NCBI RefSeq assembly: GCF_001305295.1
Contig: NZ_LJSI01000035.1
Location: 62,001-126,000, forward strand
Direction: 5' to 3'
DNA length: 64,000 nt
Source of the DNA: Neptunomonas antarctica
GTDB lineage: Bacteria > Pseudomonadota > Gammaproteobacteria > Pseudomonadales > Balneatricaceae
In this document: positions 9,412-18,488 of the stretch, in pieces
How positions within the stretch are numbered: the first letter of the stretch is position 1
Layout: each line of letters starts with the position of its first letter
Position numbers and translations under genes: made by a program
The notes under the pieces: generated by a model
The model's database searches: none
The model's input: only the letters and a program-made list of their open reading frames with translations
What the model was told of the DNA's origin: nothing

Positions 9412-10719
9412 ATGTCTCCTAAATATCTTCAAGACCTAATTACAGACTATAGTCAGCAAATAATTGGCGTTCTGACCAAGCCTGAAACTTATATCCAGCT
9501 GGGTATTATTTTAACTGTTTACGCCGCAGCGTATTTTATAGCTAACAGGTTCCGCCGATATTTTTCTGTTTTAGGTGAAACACCTGATCCAATAAACGCC
9601 CTGCCACACCGAGTTCTCTTATTCAAGTTTGGGAATACACTCTTCCCTTTATTGGCTATTTTACTACTCCGAATGTCGGTTGATTTAGGCCAAACAGCGT
9701 TAAAAGAAGGTTGGCTATTAGAAACAGCGCTAACGGTGGCGCTCTTGTTATTGTTTAATTCGGTTATAACCGATTTTATTAAGAATAAAACGGCAGGGCG
9801 TTTTCTCAAAATCATAGGGTTACCGATATTATTTCTGCATCTGACCGGTCTTCTGGATCATGTTATTCTTGTACTTGAATCAATCTCGATTACATTAGGG
9901 AATATTAACGTTACCGCCTTTGGTGTTTTACGCGTGGCCTTATTTGGCACCCTACTCTTTTGGATGGGACGGGCATCTAACAACACAGGAAAAGAGATCA
10001 TCCGCCGTCAGGCAAATTTAGATTTTCGTACCAAAGAGCTAGCAGCAAAGATCTTTGAAGTGGCCGTCTATGTCATTGTGTTCCTGCTTTTATTACAAGT
10101 AATGGACATTAACCTAACAGCCTTAGCCGTTTTTGGCGGCGCTCTGGGTGTAGGTTTAGGCTTCGGGTTACAGTCCATAGCCTCCAATTTTATTTCAGGT
10201 GTCATCATTCTGCTTGACCGCTCGCTATCACTGGGCGACTACGTCGAAATGGAAGACGGAAAAAGCGGCATCGTACGTGAACTCAACTTACGCTCAACCA
10301 CATTAGAAACCTTTGATGGCAAAGACATCATGGTACCTAATGAGAAGTTTATTGCGTCTACGTTTACCAACTGGACACATAAGAATAAAAAGCAACGCTA
10401 CCGTGTTGATTTTTCGGTTGCCTACCACACTGATATCCGTAATTTGGTGGAGATCATTAAGGAAACAGTTTCCATTCATCCTCAAGTAATCAGCGGTAAT
10501 CACATTCCGATAGAAGAGCGTCCTGACTGTGAAATAGCCAGCTTTGGGGACTCAGGCGTCAACATGTTTGTAGAATTTTGGATGGAAGGTATTGATGATG
10601 GCCAAAACCGAGTCGGTGGTGACCTTTTATTAGCGATCTTTGAAGCCATGCGAGACAACGGCTTCGAAATCCCATTCCCACAACGCGAAGTGCGTATTCT
10701 TCAGGACGGGGGAGATTGA
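9412..10719 (+). CDS. Mechanosensitive ion channel, MscS family
   Basis: This 435-residue inner-membrane protein has about five hydrophobic segments before the MscS core. The pore-lining helix region reads GGALGVGLGFGLQSIASNF, followed by the beta domain segment DRSLSLGDYVEMEDGKSG and the cytoplasmic vestibule domain ending near residue 425. It is expected to release solutes on hypo-osmotic shock. It is longer than E. coli MscS (286 residues) because of extra N-terminal helices. It stands alone between a periplasmic protein and a convergent response regulator gene. Confidence 0.9.
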   Translation: MSPKYLQDLITDYSQQIIGVLTKPETYIQLGIILTVYAAAYFIANRFRRYFSVLGETPDPINALPHRVLLFKFGNTLFPLLAILLLRMSVDLGQTALKEGWLLETALTVALLLLFNSVITDFIKNKTAGRFLKIIGLPILFLHLTGLLDHVILVLESISITLGNINVTAFGVLRVALFGTLLFWMGRASNNTGKEIIRRQANLDFRTKELAAKIFEVAVYVIVFLLLLQVMDINLTALAVFGGALGVGLGFGLQSIASNFISGVIILLDRSLSLGDYVEMEDGKSGIVRELNLRSTTLETFDGKDIMVPNEKFIASTFTNWTHKNKKQRYRVDFSVAYHTDIRNLVEIIKETVSIHPQVISGNHIPIEERPDCEIASFGDSGVNMFVEFWMEGIDDGQNRVGGDLLLAIFEAMRDNGFEIPFPQREVRILQDGGD

Positions 10720-10746
10720 GAAAAAAGCTCTGTTTTTAACGGAGTT

Positions 10747-11904
10747 TTAATGCTGTCCGGCATCGGCTATCGCTTTAATATTATATTTGATTTTATAGAT
10801 CAACATATCGCGATCAAGGGGTTTACGCATGATCTCATTCACCCCCATTTTCATAGATTCTTGCGCATTATCTTTATCACCTGCTTTCGCCAGTACTATA
10901 ATACGAGTATGGCTCATGTCAGGGTCATTTTTAATACTACTGATAACAAACAACGGGCTCATATCCGGTAGTGTCAGATCTATCAGAACAATATCTGGCT
11001 TCCATGTTTGCATCATTTTTATGGCATGCATTGCACTACCGGATGTCTGAGCGTGATAACCCGCTGACTCTAAATTTAATTTAATATCATCTCGACTGGT
11101 TATGTCATCTTCCAGAATCAGAATATTACTATTATTGTCTATAGACGAGGTTTCAGGGTGCTGCAGGCGCTCTTTTTTCAGCACCGCAATATCGGCAATA
11201 TCTTTTACAACGTCGTGAGCCGACGCATTTGAAGTACTTTGATGCTCTGACACTTGTTTGATTAGGTGTTTTTCAGTGTGAGTATCAATCAAACTGCCTA
11301 TTTCTTGCTTATGGTTATCGGTGAGCGTGCGATTTTGTACGATCTGATTCTTCATCTGTTTCATTGAGGAAGACACAATACCCAGAAGCTTTTCAAAGCT
11401 TTCTTTGTTCAGGTCATCCAATGAGTCCTGGCAATTAGCTACCTGATCAAAGTAGTTGCTCAAATCATTGATGGAAAGATTGCTCATCGGATTAGGTGCT
11501 TGATTATCGCGGACTTGGCGAATAAAACGTAGACGGATCAGAATATGGAAAGGGTCATAGAGCGGGCGAATAACAAAATAGTCGTCAAAAACATCTTTAT
11601 TACAAATTTTAAAAGCTTCACGCAATTCATCACGACTACATAATACTATCTTGCGGTAGATGATTTTTTCAATATGTTTTTTCGTACTAAGAAGGTGCAA
11701 ATAAAACACCTCGTTCTCTTGTAACGAATTCAAACCCATTAACAGGACATCAATATTTTTCTCAAGAATCATCTTGAGGGCATCTTCTTCTGTTTTCACA
11801 ATGAAGAAAAACGGGAATTGACGCTTAATCATATTGCTTACAGACTTGATTTCTTCAGCATTATCAGTCACTAGCAAAACTGAAAAGCGGTGCGGACTCC
11901 CCAT
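10747..11904 (-). CDS. Double-receiver response regulator
   Basis: This 385-residue protein has a receiver-like domain at each end and no output domain. The N-terminal one (residues 6-130) keeps the fold pattern (SVLLVTDN, IDVLLMGLN) but lacks the phospho-acceptor Asp, since VLLMG stands where VLLMD is expected. The C-terminal domain (about 260-385) has the acidic pair LEDD, the acceptor in DIVLIDLTLPDM and the conserved Lys in MRKPL. The middle is polar and possibly helical. It probably works by protein contact. No histidine kinase gene is adjacent. The start follows GAGGTAA. Confidence 0.82.
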   Translation of the reverse strand: MGSPHRFSVLLVTDNAEEIKSVSNMIKRQFPFFFIVKTEEDALKMILEKNIDVLLMGLNSLQENEVFYLHLLSTKKHIEKIIYRKIVLCSRDELREAFKICNKDVFDDYFVIRPLYDPFHILIRLRFIRQVRDNQAPNPMSNLSINDLSNYFDQVANCQDSLDDLNKESFEKLLGIVSSSMKQMKNQIVQNRTLTDNHKQEIGSLIDTHTEKHLIKQVSEHQSTSNASAHDVVKDIADIAVLKKERLQHPETSSIDNNSNILILEDDITSRDDIKLNLESAGYHAQTSGSAMHAIKMMQTWKPDIVLIDLTLPDMSPLFVISSIKNDPDMSHTRIIVLAKAGDKDNAQESMKMGVNEIMRKPLDRDMLIYKIKYNIKAIADAGQH

Positions 11905-12093
11905 CAGTTACCTCAGCCTCTCAGAGCATTCTGTTGGCTGGAAAAAATATTCTTCCATAAGTTAATCACCTCTTATTCATGACCATACCGAGGTTAAAAT
12001 TTTTACTTTAACTCACTGAAACCCGGATACAATATAACAGCTTAGTTGAGATAATTTTAAATGCTATCAGGCAAAGCATAATAATCAAGAAAA

Positions 12094-12876
12094 TTAGACA
12101 CTGCGCGGTTTATCGGGCTGCTGACGATAAAACTGGCACAGCAATCGATAGACCTCTGGCATCCTTTCTTTCATACTTTCTGGCGCCTCGAAAAAAGTCT
12201 CACTGCACACCGCAAAGAACTCTGCCGGACTGGTCAGTGCATAGTCATCGAGCGGCAACGGCCGGTGATGTTTCCAGTCTTTCTGCAACTGCTGCCACGT
12301 CACCGTAAAAATATCGTGCCATTCGCCCGCTCGCATATCCGGGTGCATCGGCGGCGCACCGTTGGCACCATCACGCAACATATCAAGCTTGTGCGCCAAC
12401 TCGTGAATCACCACATTACTGGCCTTACCGTGACGCATATGCGCGCCGGTTGCGCAAACCGATTGCCACGATAAAATCACCGGCCCCCGAAGCCACGCTT
12501 CACCACTCAAACCAGGACCTTTTGAATGAACGACACCATCATCACTGTGATAGGGGCGGCTGGGAACAAAATCACCTTCGTAGATAATCAAGGTAGACCA
12601 GTGATCATACCAGTCCAAGCCAAGATGGAGGACGGGAACGCAGGCCATGGTGGCGAGTTTCAGGCACATTGCATCTGTAAATTTAAATTCACCGCCGGAA
12701 GTGAAATTTTTACGCACGAGAAAACGAAAAGCCATAGCGCGAAGTGCGTCGCGTTCAGCCCCCTGATAGCGATTCATTACTGGCCAGTCGGCAATAGCAG
12801 ATTCCCATTGTGCAGCGCTAAGGCCCATTTTTTTAACGTGCCGGCTTTCCAACCAGTCACTAAGCTGCTTAAACAT
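12094..12876 (-). CDS. mtfA: Zinc metallopeptidase, MtfA (M90) family
   Basis: This 260-residue protein carries the gluzincin motif HELAHKLD with the downstream acidic SPAEFFAVCSETFFE segment providing the third zinc ligand, as in MtfA. The segment VLHLGLDWYDHWSTLIIY matches the family core. In E. coli MtfA is an aminopeptidase that also titrates the Mlc repressor and so affects glucose uptake. No pts gene is near, so only the peptidase role is safe here. An alternative ATG 18 nt upstream (12894) is possible. The gene is single and monocistronic. Confidence 0.87.
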   Translation of the reverse strand: MFKQLSDWLESRHVKKMGLSAAQWESAIADWPVMNRYQGAERDALRAMAFRFLVRKNFTSGGEFKFTDAMCLKLATMACVPVLHLGLDWYDHWSTLIIYEGDFVPSRPYHSDDGVVHSKGPGLSGEAWLRGPVILSWQSVCATGAHMRHGKASNVVIHELAHKLDMLRDGANGAPPMHPDMRAGEWHDIFTVTWQQLQKDWKHHRPLPLDDYALTSPAEFFAVCSETFFEAPESMKERMPEVYRLLCQFYRQQPDKPRSV

Positions 12877-12989
12877 TTTTAGTCCAGAGCACATTTAACA
12901 TCACAAGAAACACCTCTGATACTTAACACGTAATACGGAGGCGGAGCTACCGAAACAGAGCGAAGCGGCGTGTAAAAAGCATTGGAGGT

Positions 12990-14078
12990 TTATGATGTCT
13001 CGCCTGGCGTTGGTACATCATTTTTACTCACCTTCTGTTTTTCAGATATCTCGTTTGCCCACTCATATTCATGAGCACTCGCCTCTATACCTTTTTGGTT
13101 AGCCGCTTGATACGGTGTAAACGAGAGCCTGGTCAGTAGAGGAAAGTGATCCGACCCAATCGAAGATAAACGTTGAATATCCTGTAACGTAAAATGCTGA
13201 CTGTGGAACAAATGATCTAAAGGCCAACGCACAAGCGAATAATCTACGTGGAAGGTATTAAAGACTCCCCGCCCCACACGCGGGTCTAGCAAGCCACTGA
13301 TTTTACGAAATAATCGAGTAGTCGCAGACCATGCGACATCATTAAGGTCGCCGGTTACTATCACAGGCTGGTCACTTTCGGCCACACTTCGGGCCACTAT
13401 CACTAGCTCCGCGTCCCGTTCTGCTGATTCAGCGTTTTCTGTTGGACTTGGCGGGGCTGGATGCAGAAAATGCGCTCGCACTTTATCGCCTGTTCGCAAC
13501 GCTACTGTTGCATGAATCGATGGAACACCTTTTTCAACAAAATAGCAGATCTCCTGCTCGCCTAAAGGTAATCGTGAAAAAACATGCATACCATAAAGGT
13601 TGTCGAGGGGGCATTTTATGCTGTATGGCATGTCATCTTCTAACACCTTGAGTTTATCTTCCCACCATTGATCGGATTCAAGTGTGACTAAAATATCCGG
13701 TTGATGCTTTTTAACTAACTCAATTAATGCATCAGCATTACGGTTGGGTGTAAGTACATTAGATGTGAGAATGCTGAGTTGTTTATCAGCATGATTATCA
13801 CTGGAAGCTTCAACCTCCCTGGGCCATAAAAAAGTATAAGGTAATATCCACCACACCTGCCAAAGTAAACATAAAAACGTAGCGAAGATCAGCGCCCGAG
13901 AGATAACCATTTGAGTATCAAGAAAAAGAAAATGAGCTATCAACAAAACGGCTGAAAAGATGGCGAACTGCAAACGGGGAAAATCCATCCCCCTGATAAT
14001 CCAATGCGAATGTCGCGATAAAGGCAGCAAGGTAACCAATAGCGTCAACAGTGTGAAAAATTCGAGTATTGGTAACAT
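12990..14078 (-). CDS. Endonuclease/exonuclease/phosphatase family membrane protein
   Basis: This 362-residue protein has three or four N-terminal hydrophobic segments (residues 1-90) followed by an EEP fold. Typical motifs are LSILTSNVLTPN, DILVTLESDQWW (metal-binding Glu), VIVTGDLNDVAWS (Asp/Asn pair) and SIGSDHFPLL (catalytic Asp-His). The catalytic half should lie in the periplasm. The family includes DNases, phosphodiesterases and lipid phosphatases, and the substrate cannot be read here. The start follows an AGGTCCGGT site. Confidence 0.83.
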   Translation of the reverse strand: MLPILEFFTLLTLLVTLLPLSRHSHWIIRGMDFPRLQFAIFSAVLLIAHFLFLDTQMVISRALIFATFLCLLWQVWWILPYTFLWPREVEASSDNHADKQLSILTSNVLTPNRNADALIELVKKHQPDILVTLESDQWWEDKLKVLEDDMPYSIKCPLDNLYGMHVFSRLPLGEQEICYFVEKGVPSIHATVALRTGDKVRAHFLHPAPPSPTENAESAERDAELVIVARSVAESDQPVIVTGDLNDVAWSATTRLFRKISGLLDPRVGRGVFNTFHVDYSLVRWPLDHLFHSQHFTLQDIQRLSSIGSDHFPLLTRLSFTPYQAANQKGIEASAHEYEWANEISEKQKVSKNDVPTPGETS

Positions 14079-14352
14079 ACCGGACCTGATGTTGTAGGGT
14101 TAATATTACATTATTAACCCAATTCACGGAGGCTGATCTTATCGCCTAACGTCGAAACCAGCGTACATAGGACTCAAGTATAAATTATGACGTCACATGA
14201 TATAAGGCGTCTGCGAATTCTAATCATCATGACCTGGCTATTATATCCTTATCCCATTCTGTTTCAGCTGAATAATAAAAGTGTTCTTATTCGCTCATAA
14301 GTGCATCGATTTGTTACTCTAGGCTTTTGATTACCTTGATATAAAATAACGT

Positions 14353-16845
14353 ATGAACAAAGCAAAAAAAAGCGGAGCTATCGTAAGCGTTTTTATTGTC
14401 ATCGGCATGGCATTTTTACTTCTGGGTAATCAGCAGCCACCAGAAGAGTTGATAGAAAACCACGTCACCGCAACAGAGCAGTCCTACAGTTTTTCAAAAA
14501 GCATCAAGCCCATCATGGATAACAAATGTCTGGCGTGCCATGCCTGTTACGATGCACCTTGCCAGCTCAAGCTGGAATCCTCACAAGGACTAGCGCGCGG
14601 CGCATCAAAAAAGCCCGTTTATGATGGAGAAAGATTTCAGGACACTCCGCCAACACGGCTCTATGTTGATGCACAAACGCCACAAGAATGGCGTAACAAG
14701 GGATTTTATTCGGTGCTCTCTGCCTACACCCAGAGCAAGCATGAAACGAGCCCTCCGCTCATGCTGCAAATGCTAACGCTGGCGAAGAACAATCCACTGC
14801 CGATCAATAAAAAGGTGCCTGAAGAGATCCAGCTCGGGTTTGATCGAGTCAATTATTGTCCCGCACCCACTGAGTTTGCTGATTATGCCGAAGAATATCC
14901 CCATGGAGGCATGCCGCTGGCCGTTTCTGGCTTAGATCAAAATGAATATCAGATTTTATCCACCTGGCTGAAACAAGGTTCAAAAATCGATTCAGCACCT
15001 GTCACTATCAGCAAGCAAGAACAGTTACTGATGAAGCAATGGGAAACGTGGCTAAATCAACCGGACAAAAAATCAACACTGCTATCACGTTACCTGTACG
15101 AGCATTTATTTCTCGGGCATCTTTATTTAAGCGACGCCAATGTAAACAGCCATGAGTTAAACCAAAGCGATTTACACCACCGTGGTGTAAATCGCACTGA
15201 TATAAATAGCACTGATATAAATAACACGCGCGCTAAAGCAACGCAGTTTTACCAGCTCATACGTTCCTACACGCCAACCGGTGAACCCCCGGTTATAGTG
15301 GCCACGGTACGCCCCAATGATGACCCTAAGAAGCCATTTTTCTATCGCCTGATACCCATTATCGATACCATCGTGCATAAAACACACATCACCTATCGCT
15401 TTGATTCAGACAGGCTCAGCCACTACCAACAATTATTTTATACATCAGACTGGAGTGTTGAAAACCTCCCCGGCTACGGCTACAAAGACAGATCCAATCC
15501 ATTCCTCACATTTGCAGCGATTCCAGCAAAACAGCGTTATCAATTTTTACTGGATGATGCCGAGTTTTTCGTCAGAAACTTTATTCGAGGTCCGGTATGC
15601 CGAGGACAAATTGCAACGAATGTGATTCGCGACCAATTCTGGATAATGTTTGAAGATCCTAACGTTGAACACTACACCAACAACGCTAACTATCAGTTAT
15701 CGGTCAATCAACATTTAGGATTACCCGGCGAAGAAACATCACTACTGAATTTTGGTAGCCAGTGGCTGCGTTATAACGAAGACCGCAATCAATACCTGGA
15801 CCTGCGCCAGAAAGCCTACCAACAACAGTTCCCAAAAGGCCCGGAACTGAACCATATATGGGACGGCGACAAGACGAACAACAATGCATTTTTAACAGTA
15901 TTTCGGCATCATAACAGCGCCTCAGTAACCGAAGGATGGCAAGGCGAGATTCCATTAACAGCATGGCTTATGGGCTACCCCTTACTGGAACGTACCTATT
16001 ATGAGCTTGTCGCTAACTTCGATGTGTTTGGTAGTATTTCCCATCAAACACAAACACGTTTATATTTTGATTTGATCAGAAATGGTGCAGAAACTAATTT
16101 TTTACGCTTTATACCAGCCGCTTCCCGACAGGCTCTCTACGACAGTTGGTACCAATCAAGCGCCATCATAAAAACTGAAATCGCTTACCATGAGCTGGAT
16201 GTAAAAACACCCAGCAATATTCCGTATTCTCGCAACCAGCCAAAACATGAACTACTGGAAACCTTACTTGATAAATACCCCGCGCTCAACGGTGGTGACG
16301 ATCCCATCAACCGTTGCAATGACGGGTGTGCTACACAGATTGAAGACTCACTTCATGCGCAAGTAGCACACGCCATGAGCAAAATTGCGGCCATACCCGC
16401 TTCACAATTAGCAGGAATAAAATGGTTACCCGAAGTGAGTTTTGTCAGAATTAATCTGGATCAAAACCCGACTCACACAAAGGCTAATGAAAACTTCCTC
16501 GTCTACACCCTCATACGCAATCGTCGCCATAGCAGTGTCGCCTACTTACTCGGTGAATCATTACGCTATCAAGAAGAACTCGACAGTTTGACCATTATGC
16601 CCGCCCCTATAGGAAGTTACCCTAATCTGATCTTGCAAATGAACTTAGCAGAGCTAGATGATTTTGTGACGTCATTCAGTGCTATAGATTCCGCAAAATC
16701 CTTCGAACAATTTATTCAACGCTGGAGCTTAGGTCGCATGAATCCACAATTCTGGAATGTGTTTCATAGTTTCAAAGATTATCTACAAGCCACCAGGCCA
16801 CTAGAAGCCGGTATATATGACATGAACCGTTATGGAAATTGGTAA
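14353..16845 (+). CDS. cti: Fatty acid cis/trans isomerase
   Basis: This 830-residue periplasmic haem protein turns cis unsaturated phospholipid acyl chains into trans under solvent or heat stress. It has an N-terminal membrane/signal segment (residues 8-25) and the c-type haem motif CLACH at 59-63 in SIKPIMDNK-CLACHACYDAPC. The FIRGPVCRGQIATNVIRDQFW and LLGESLRYQEELD regions agree with Cti. Length is slightly above the usual 760-790 residues. Part of the excess is a run of five-residue repeats at residues 264-293, described separately. The gene stands alone. An inverted repeat follows it before the convergent ABC ATPase gene. Confidence 0.93.
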   Translation: MNKAKKSGAIVSVFIVIGMAFLLLGNQQPPEELIENHVTATEQSYSFSKSIKPIMDNKCLACHACYDAPCQLKLESSQGLARGASKKPVYDGERFQDTPPTRLYVDAQTPQEWRNKGFYSVLSAYTQSKHETSPPLMLQMLTLAKNNPLPINKKVPEEIQLGFDRVNYCPAPTEFADYAEEYPHGGMPLAVSGLDQNEYQILSTWLKQGSKIDSAPVTISKQEQLLMKQWETWLNQPDKKSTLLSRYLYEHLFLGHLYLSDANVNSHELNQSDLHHRGVNRTDINSTDINNTRAKATQFYQLIRSYTPTGEPPVIVATVRPNDDPKKPFFYRLIPIIDTIVHKTHITYRFDSDRLSHYQQLFYTSDWSVENLPGYGYKDRSNPFLTFAAIPAKQRYQFLLDDAEFFVRNFIRGPVCRGQIATNVIRDQFWIMFEDPNVEHYTNNANYQLSVNQHLGLPGEETSLLNFGSQWLRYNEDRNQYLDLRQKAYQQQFPKGPELNHIWDGDKTNNNAFLTVFRHHNSASVTEGWQGEIPLTAWLMGYPLLERTYYELVANFDVFGSISHQTQTRLYFDLIRNGAETNFLRFIPAASRQALYDSWYQSSAIIKTEIAYHELDVKTPSNIPYSRNQPKHELLETLLDKYPALNGGDDPINRCNDGCATQIEDSLHAQVAHAMSKIAAIPASQLAGIKWLPEVSFVRINLDQNPTHTKANENFLVYTLIRNRRHSSVAYLLGESLRYQEELDSLTIMPAPIGSYPNLILQMNLAELDDFVTSFSAIDSAKSFEQFIQRWSLGRMNPQFWNVFHSFKDYLQATRPLEAGIYDMNRYGNW
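15142..15231 (+). repeat. In-frame 15-bp repeats in cti coding a pentapeptide-repeat-like insert
   Basis: Six consecutive 15-bp units encode VNSHE, LNQSD, LHHRG, VNRTD, INSTD and INNTR. The last two complete units differ little at DNA level (ACTGATATAAATAGC next to ACTGATATAAATAAC). Read in another register the peptide is SDLHH, RGVNR, TDINS, TDINN, close to the A(D/N)LXX pentapeptide-repeat pattern. The units look like a recent local expansion in a loop of Cti. Confidence 0.8.
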
Positions 16846-16890
16846 CAAACTGCGGGGATTTCTAAGCTTAATAGGCGGGGAAGAAATACA

Positions 16891-16913
16891 TAAGGGTAAG
16901 TTTTTTACCCTTA
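16891..16913. terminator. Inverted repeat between cti and the convergent ABC ATPase gene
   Basis: TAAGGGTAA and TTACCCTTA form perfect 9-bp arms around a GTTTT loop. The repeat includes the stop codon of the ABC ATPase gene. There is no clear T-tract beyond the stem on either side, so strong intrinsic termination is uncertain; it may instead protect 3' ends. Confidence 0.5.
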
Positions 16914-17603
16914 ACTCGATTCAAACTCCCGGTAGGCACCTTTTAATGTTCGCACCATGACAGCCGCACCCTCTTCATTTCCGGTCAGTTCACCGGGCCG
17001 ATGTTCACTCAGTACTCGGGTAGGTCTATCACCCAGCATCAGGATACGATCGGCAAAAAACACGGCTTCCTGAAGGTCATGGGTCACCAGTACGATTGAG
17101 GTTTGTGGTCGTCGTTGCCGGACACTTTTAATCAATGCATGTAACTCCTCTGCCGTATGCGGATCCAGAGAAACAAAGGGCTCATCCATCAGTATCAGAT
17201 CCGGCTCTACGATCAGACTGCGGGCCAGTGCAACCCGACGGGCCATCCCCAACGACAACGTTTTGGGGTAAAGATCCATCCATGCTTCCAGCCCAAGTTC
17301 TGCCAACAGCGGTTTGATTTTAAAATAATCTTTGGGATCAAGGACCAGTTCCAGATTCTGGCGCACCGTGCGCCAGGGCAACAGGCACGGCTCCTGAAAC
17401 ATATAACTGATACATAACTCTTGCGTGATCAGCGACCCTTCATAGTCACGATCCAGACCCGCAATGATGTTCAGCAACGTGGTTTTTCCGCAGCCGGAGG
17501 GTCCTAGCAGACACAGCAACTCACCCCTTTCCAGCTGCAACTGGAAACGTTCAAACAGCACATGAGAAGCAAAATATTTACTCTGGATCTGCAGGTCGAT
17601 CAT
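16911..17603 (-). CDS. ABC transporter ATP-binding protein (NitT/TauT type)
   Basis: This 230-residue nucleotide-binding subunit has Walker A GPSGCGKTT, the Q-loop YMFQEPCLLPWRTV, signature LSLGMARRVALAR, Walker B LILMDEPFVSLD and H-loop LVTHD. The motif PWRTV is characteristic of SsuB/TauB/NrtD-like subunits. It is the last gene of a three-gene operon (binding protein, permease, ATPase). The ligand may be a sulfonate, nitrate-like anion or thiamine precursor; the sequence does not decide. A stretch of 12-13 bp tandem repeats fills the gap to the permease gene. Confidence 0.9.
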   Translation of the reverse strand: MIDLQIQSKYFASHVLFERFQLQLERGELLCLLGPSGCGKTTLLNIIAGLDRDYEGSLITQELCISYMFQEPCLLPWRTVRQNLELVLDPKDYFKIKPLLAELGLEAWMDLYPKTLSLGMARRVALARSLIVEPDLILMDEPFVSLDPHTAEELHALIKSVRQRRPQTSIVLVTHDLQEAVFFADRILMLGDRPTRVLSEHRPGELTGNEEGAAVMVRTLKGAYREFESS

Positions 17604-17617
17604 CTCTCTCCCCTGTT

Positions 17618-17680
17618 GTTTTCAAGAATGTTTTTCAAGCATGCTTTTAAGAGTGCTTTTTAACACTGTTTTTCAAGCGG
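17618..17680. repeat. Degenerate 12-13 bp tandem repeats between permease and ATPase genes
   Basis: Five units follow one another: GTTTTCAAGAAT, GTTTTTCAAGCAT, GCTTTTAAGAGT, GCTTTTTAACACT and GTTTTTCAAGCG. They fill nearly the whole intercistronic gap and end right at the permease stop codon. On the transcript each unit is rich in A and could be unstructured. No function is known. Confidence 0.75.
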
Positions 17681-18457
17681 TTAGCGCCAGCGACTCTGGT
17701 ACTTTTCCCAGGGCTGCAGCAGCAGCCACTCAATCGCCTGCACGATCAGAATAAAGGCCAGGCTGTAGGCCAGTATCATCGTCACATCGAACATCTGAAA
17801 CGCCAGATGCAGTTGAAAACCAACCCCTTCGCTACGCCCCAACAGCTCCACCACCAGCACGATTTTCCAGATCAACGCCACACCGGAACGGGTAGACACC
17901 AACAGGTACGGCGCCAACTGTGGCAGGATGACCTCTTTCATCTGGCGGAACCGGCTGATGCGATACACCTGAGTCAACGCCCGGTATCGGGTATCGAGGC
18001 TCCAGGTACCCTGACGAAGGGTCACCACCACATTCGGCACCTTGTTCATCACCACTGCGGCAATCGCAGCAAACTCTGTCATCCCCATCCAGATGTAGAA
18101 CAGAATGATCACCACCAGCGCGGGAATATTCAGAAAAAATACCAGTATCGGATCCAACCATCGGTTTAAACCGGCATTAAGCCCCATCCACACACCGAGC
18201 ACAGAACCCAGCAACATCGACACAGAAAACGCGATCGCTACCCGCAACAGCGTCGCCTGTAAGTGATACGCCAACTCCCCCGATTGCCATTCCTGCCACA
18301 TAACCTGCGCAACCCTGAGCGGCGACGGTAACAATTGTGAGTCAACCACCGCTCCTCCCGTCGGCGAGAAGGGTAGCTGCCAGCAGAGTAACTGCCATAA
18401 ACACAGCAGTATTGTCATCGACAACAACTGTGTACGGATTGAACTCCAGATCGGCAT
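17681..18457 (-). CDS. ABC transporter permease (NitT/TauT type)
   Basis: This 258-residue inner-membrane permease of the SsuC/TauC family has about six hydrophobic segments. The cytoplasmic coupling (EAA) loop lies around RISRFRQMKEVILPQLAPYL. LLPSPLRVAQVMWQEWQSG near the N-terminus is the usual periplasmic start of this family. The start at 18457 has an AGAGAAGAG stretch before it; the open frame runs further upstream but into the binding-protein gene. It works with the neighbouring ATPase and binding protein. Confidence 0.88.
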   Translation of the reverse strand: MPIWSSIRTQLLSMTILLCLWQLLCWQLPFSPTGGAVVDSQLLPSPLRVAQVMWQEWQSGELAYHLQATLLRVAIAFSVSMLLGSVLGVWMGLNAGLNRWLDPILVFFLNIPALVVIILFYIWMGMTEFAAIAAVVMNKVPNVVVTLRQGTWSLDTRYRALTQVYRISRFRQMKEVILPQLAPYLLVSTRSGVALIWKIVLVVELLGRSEGVGFQLHLAFQMFDVTMILAYSLAFILIVQAIEWLLLQPWEKYQSRWR

Positions 18458-18488
18458 TAGCGGTACTCTTCTCTTCTCATTACAAAAA

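Noticed and set aside
9519-9815. 98-residue frame antisense to the MscS gene
   Set aside because: Shadow of a strong coding gene, no ribosome site or family pattern.
17807-18169. 109-120-residue frames overlapping the ABC permease gene
   Set aside because: Products of GC-rich third positions in a real permease gene; composition (His/Gln-rich) is typical of shadow frames.
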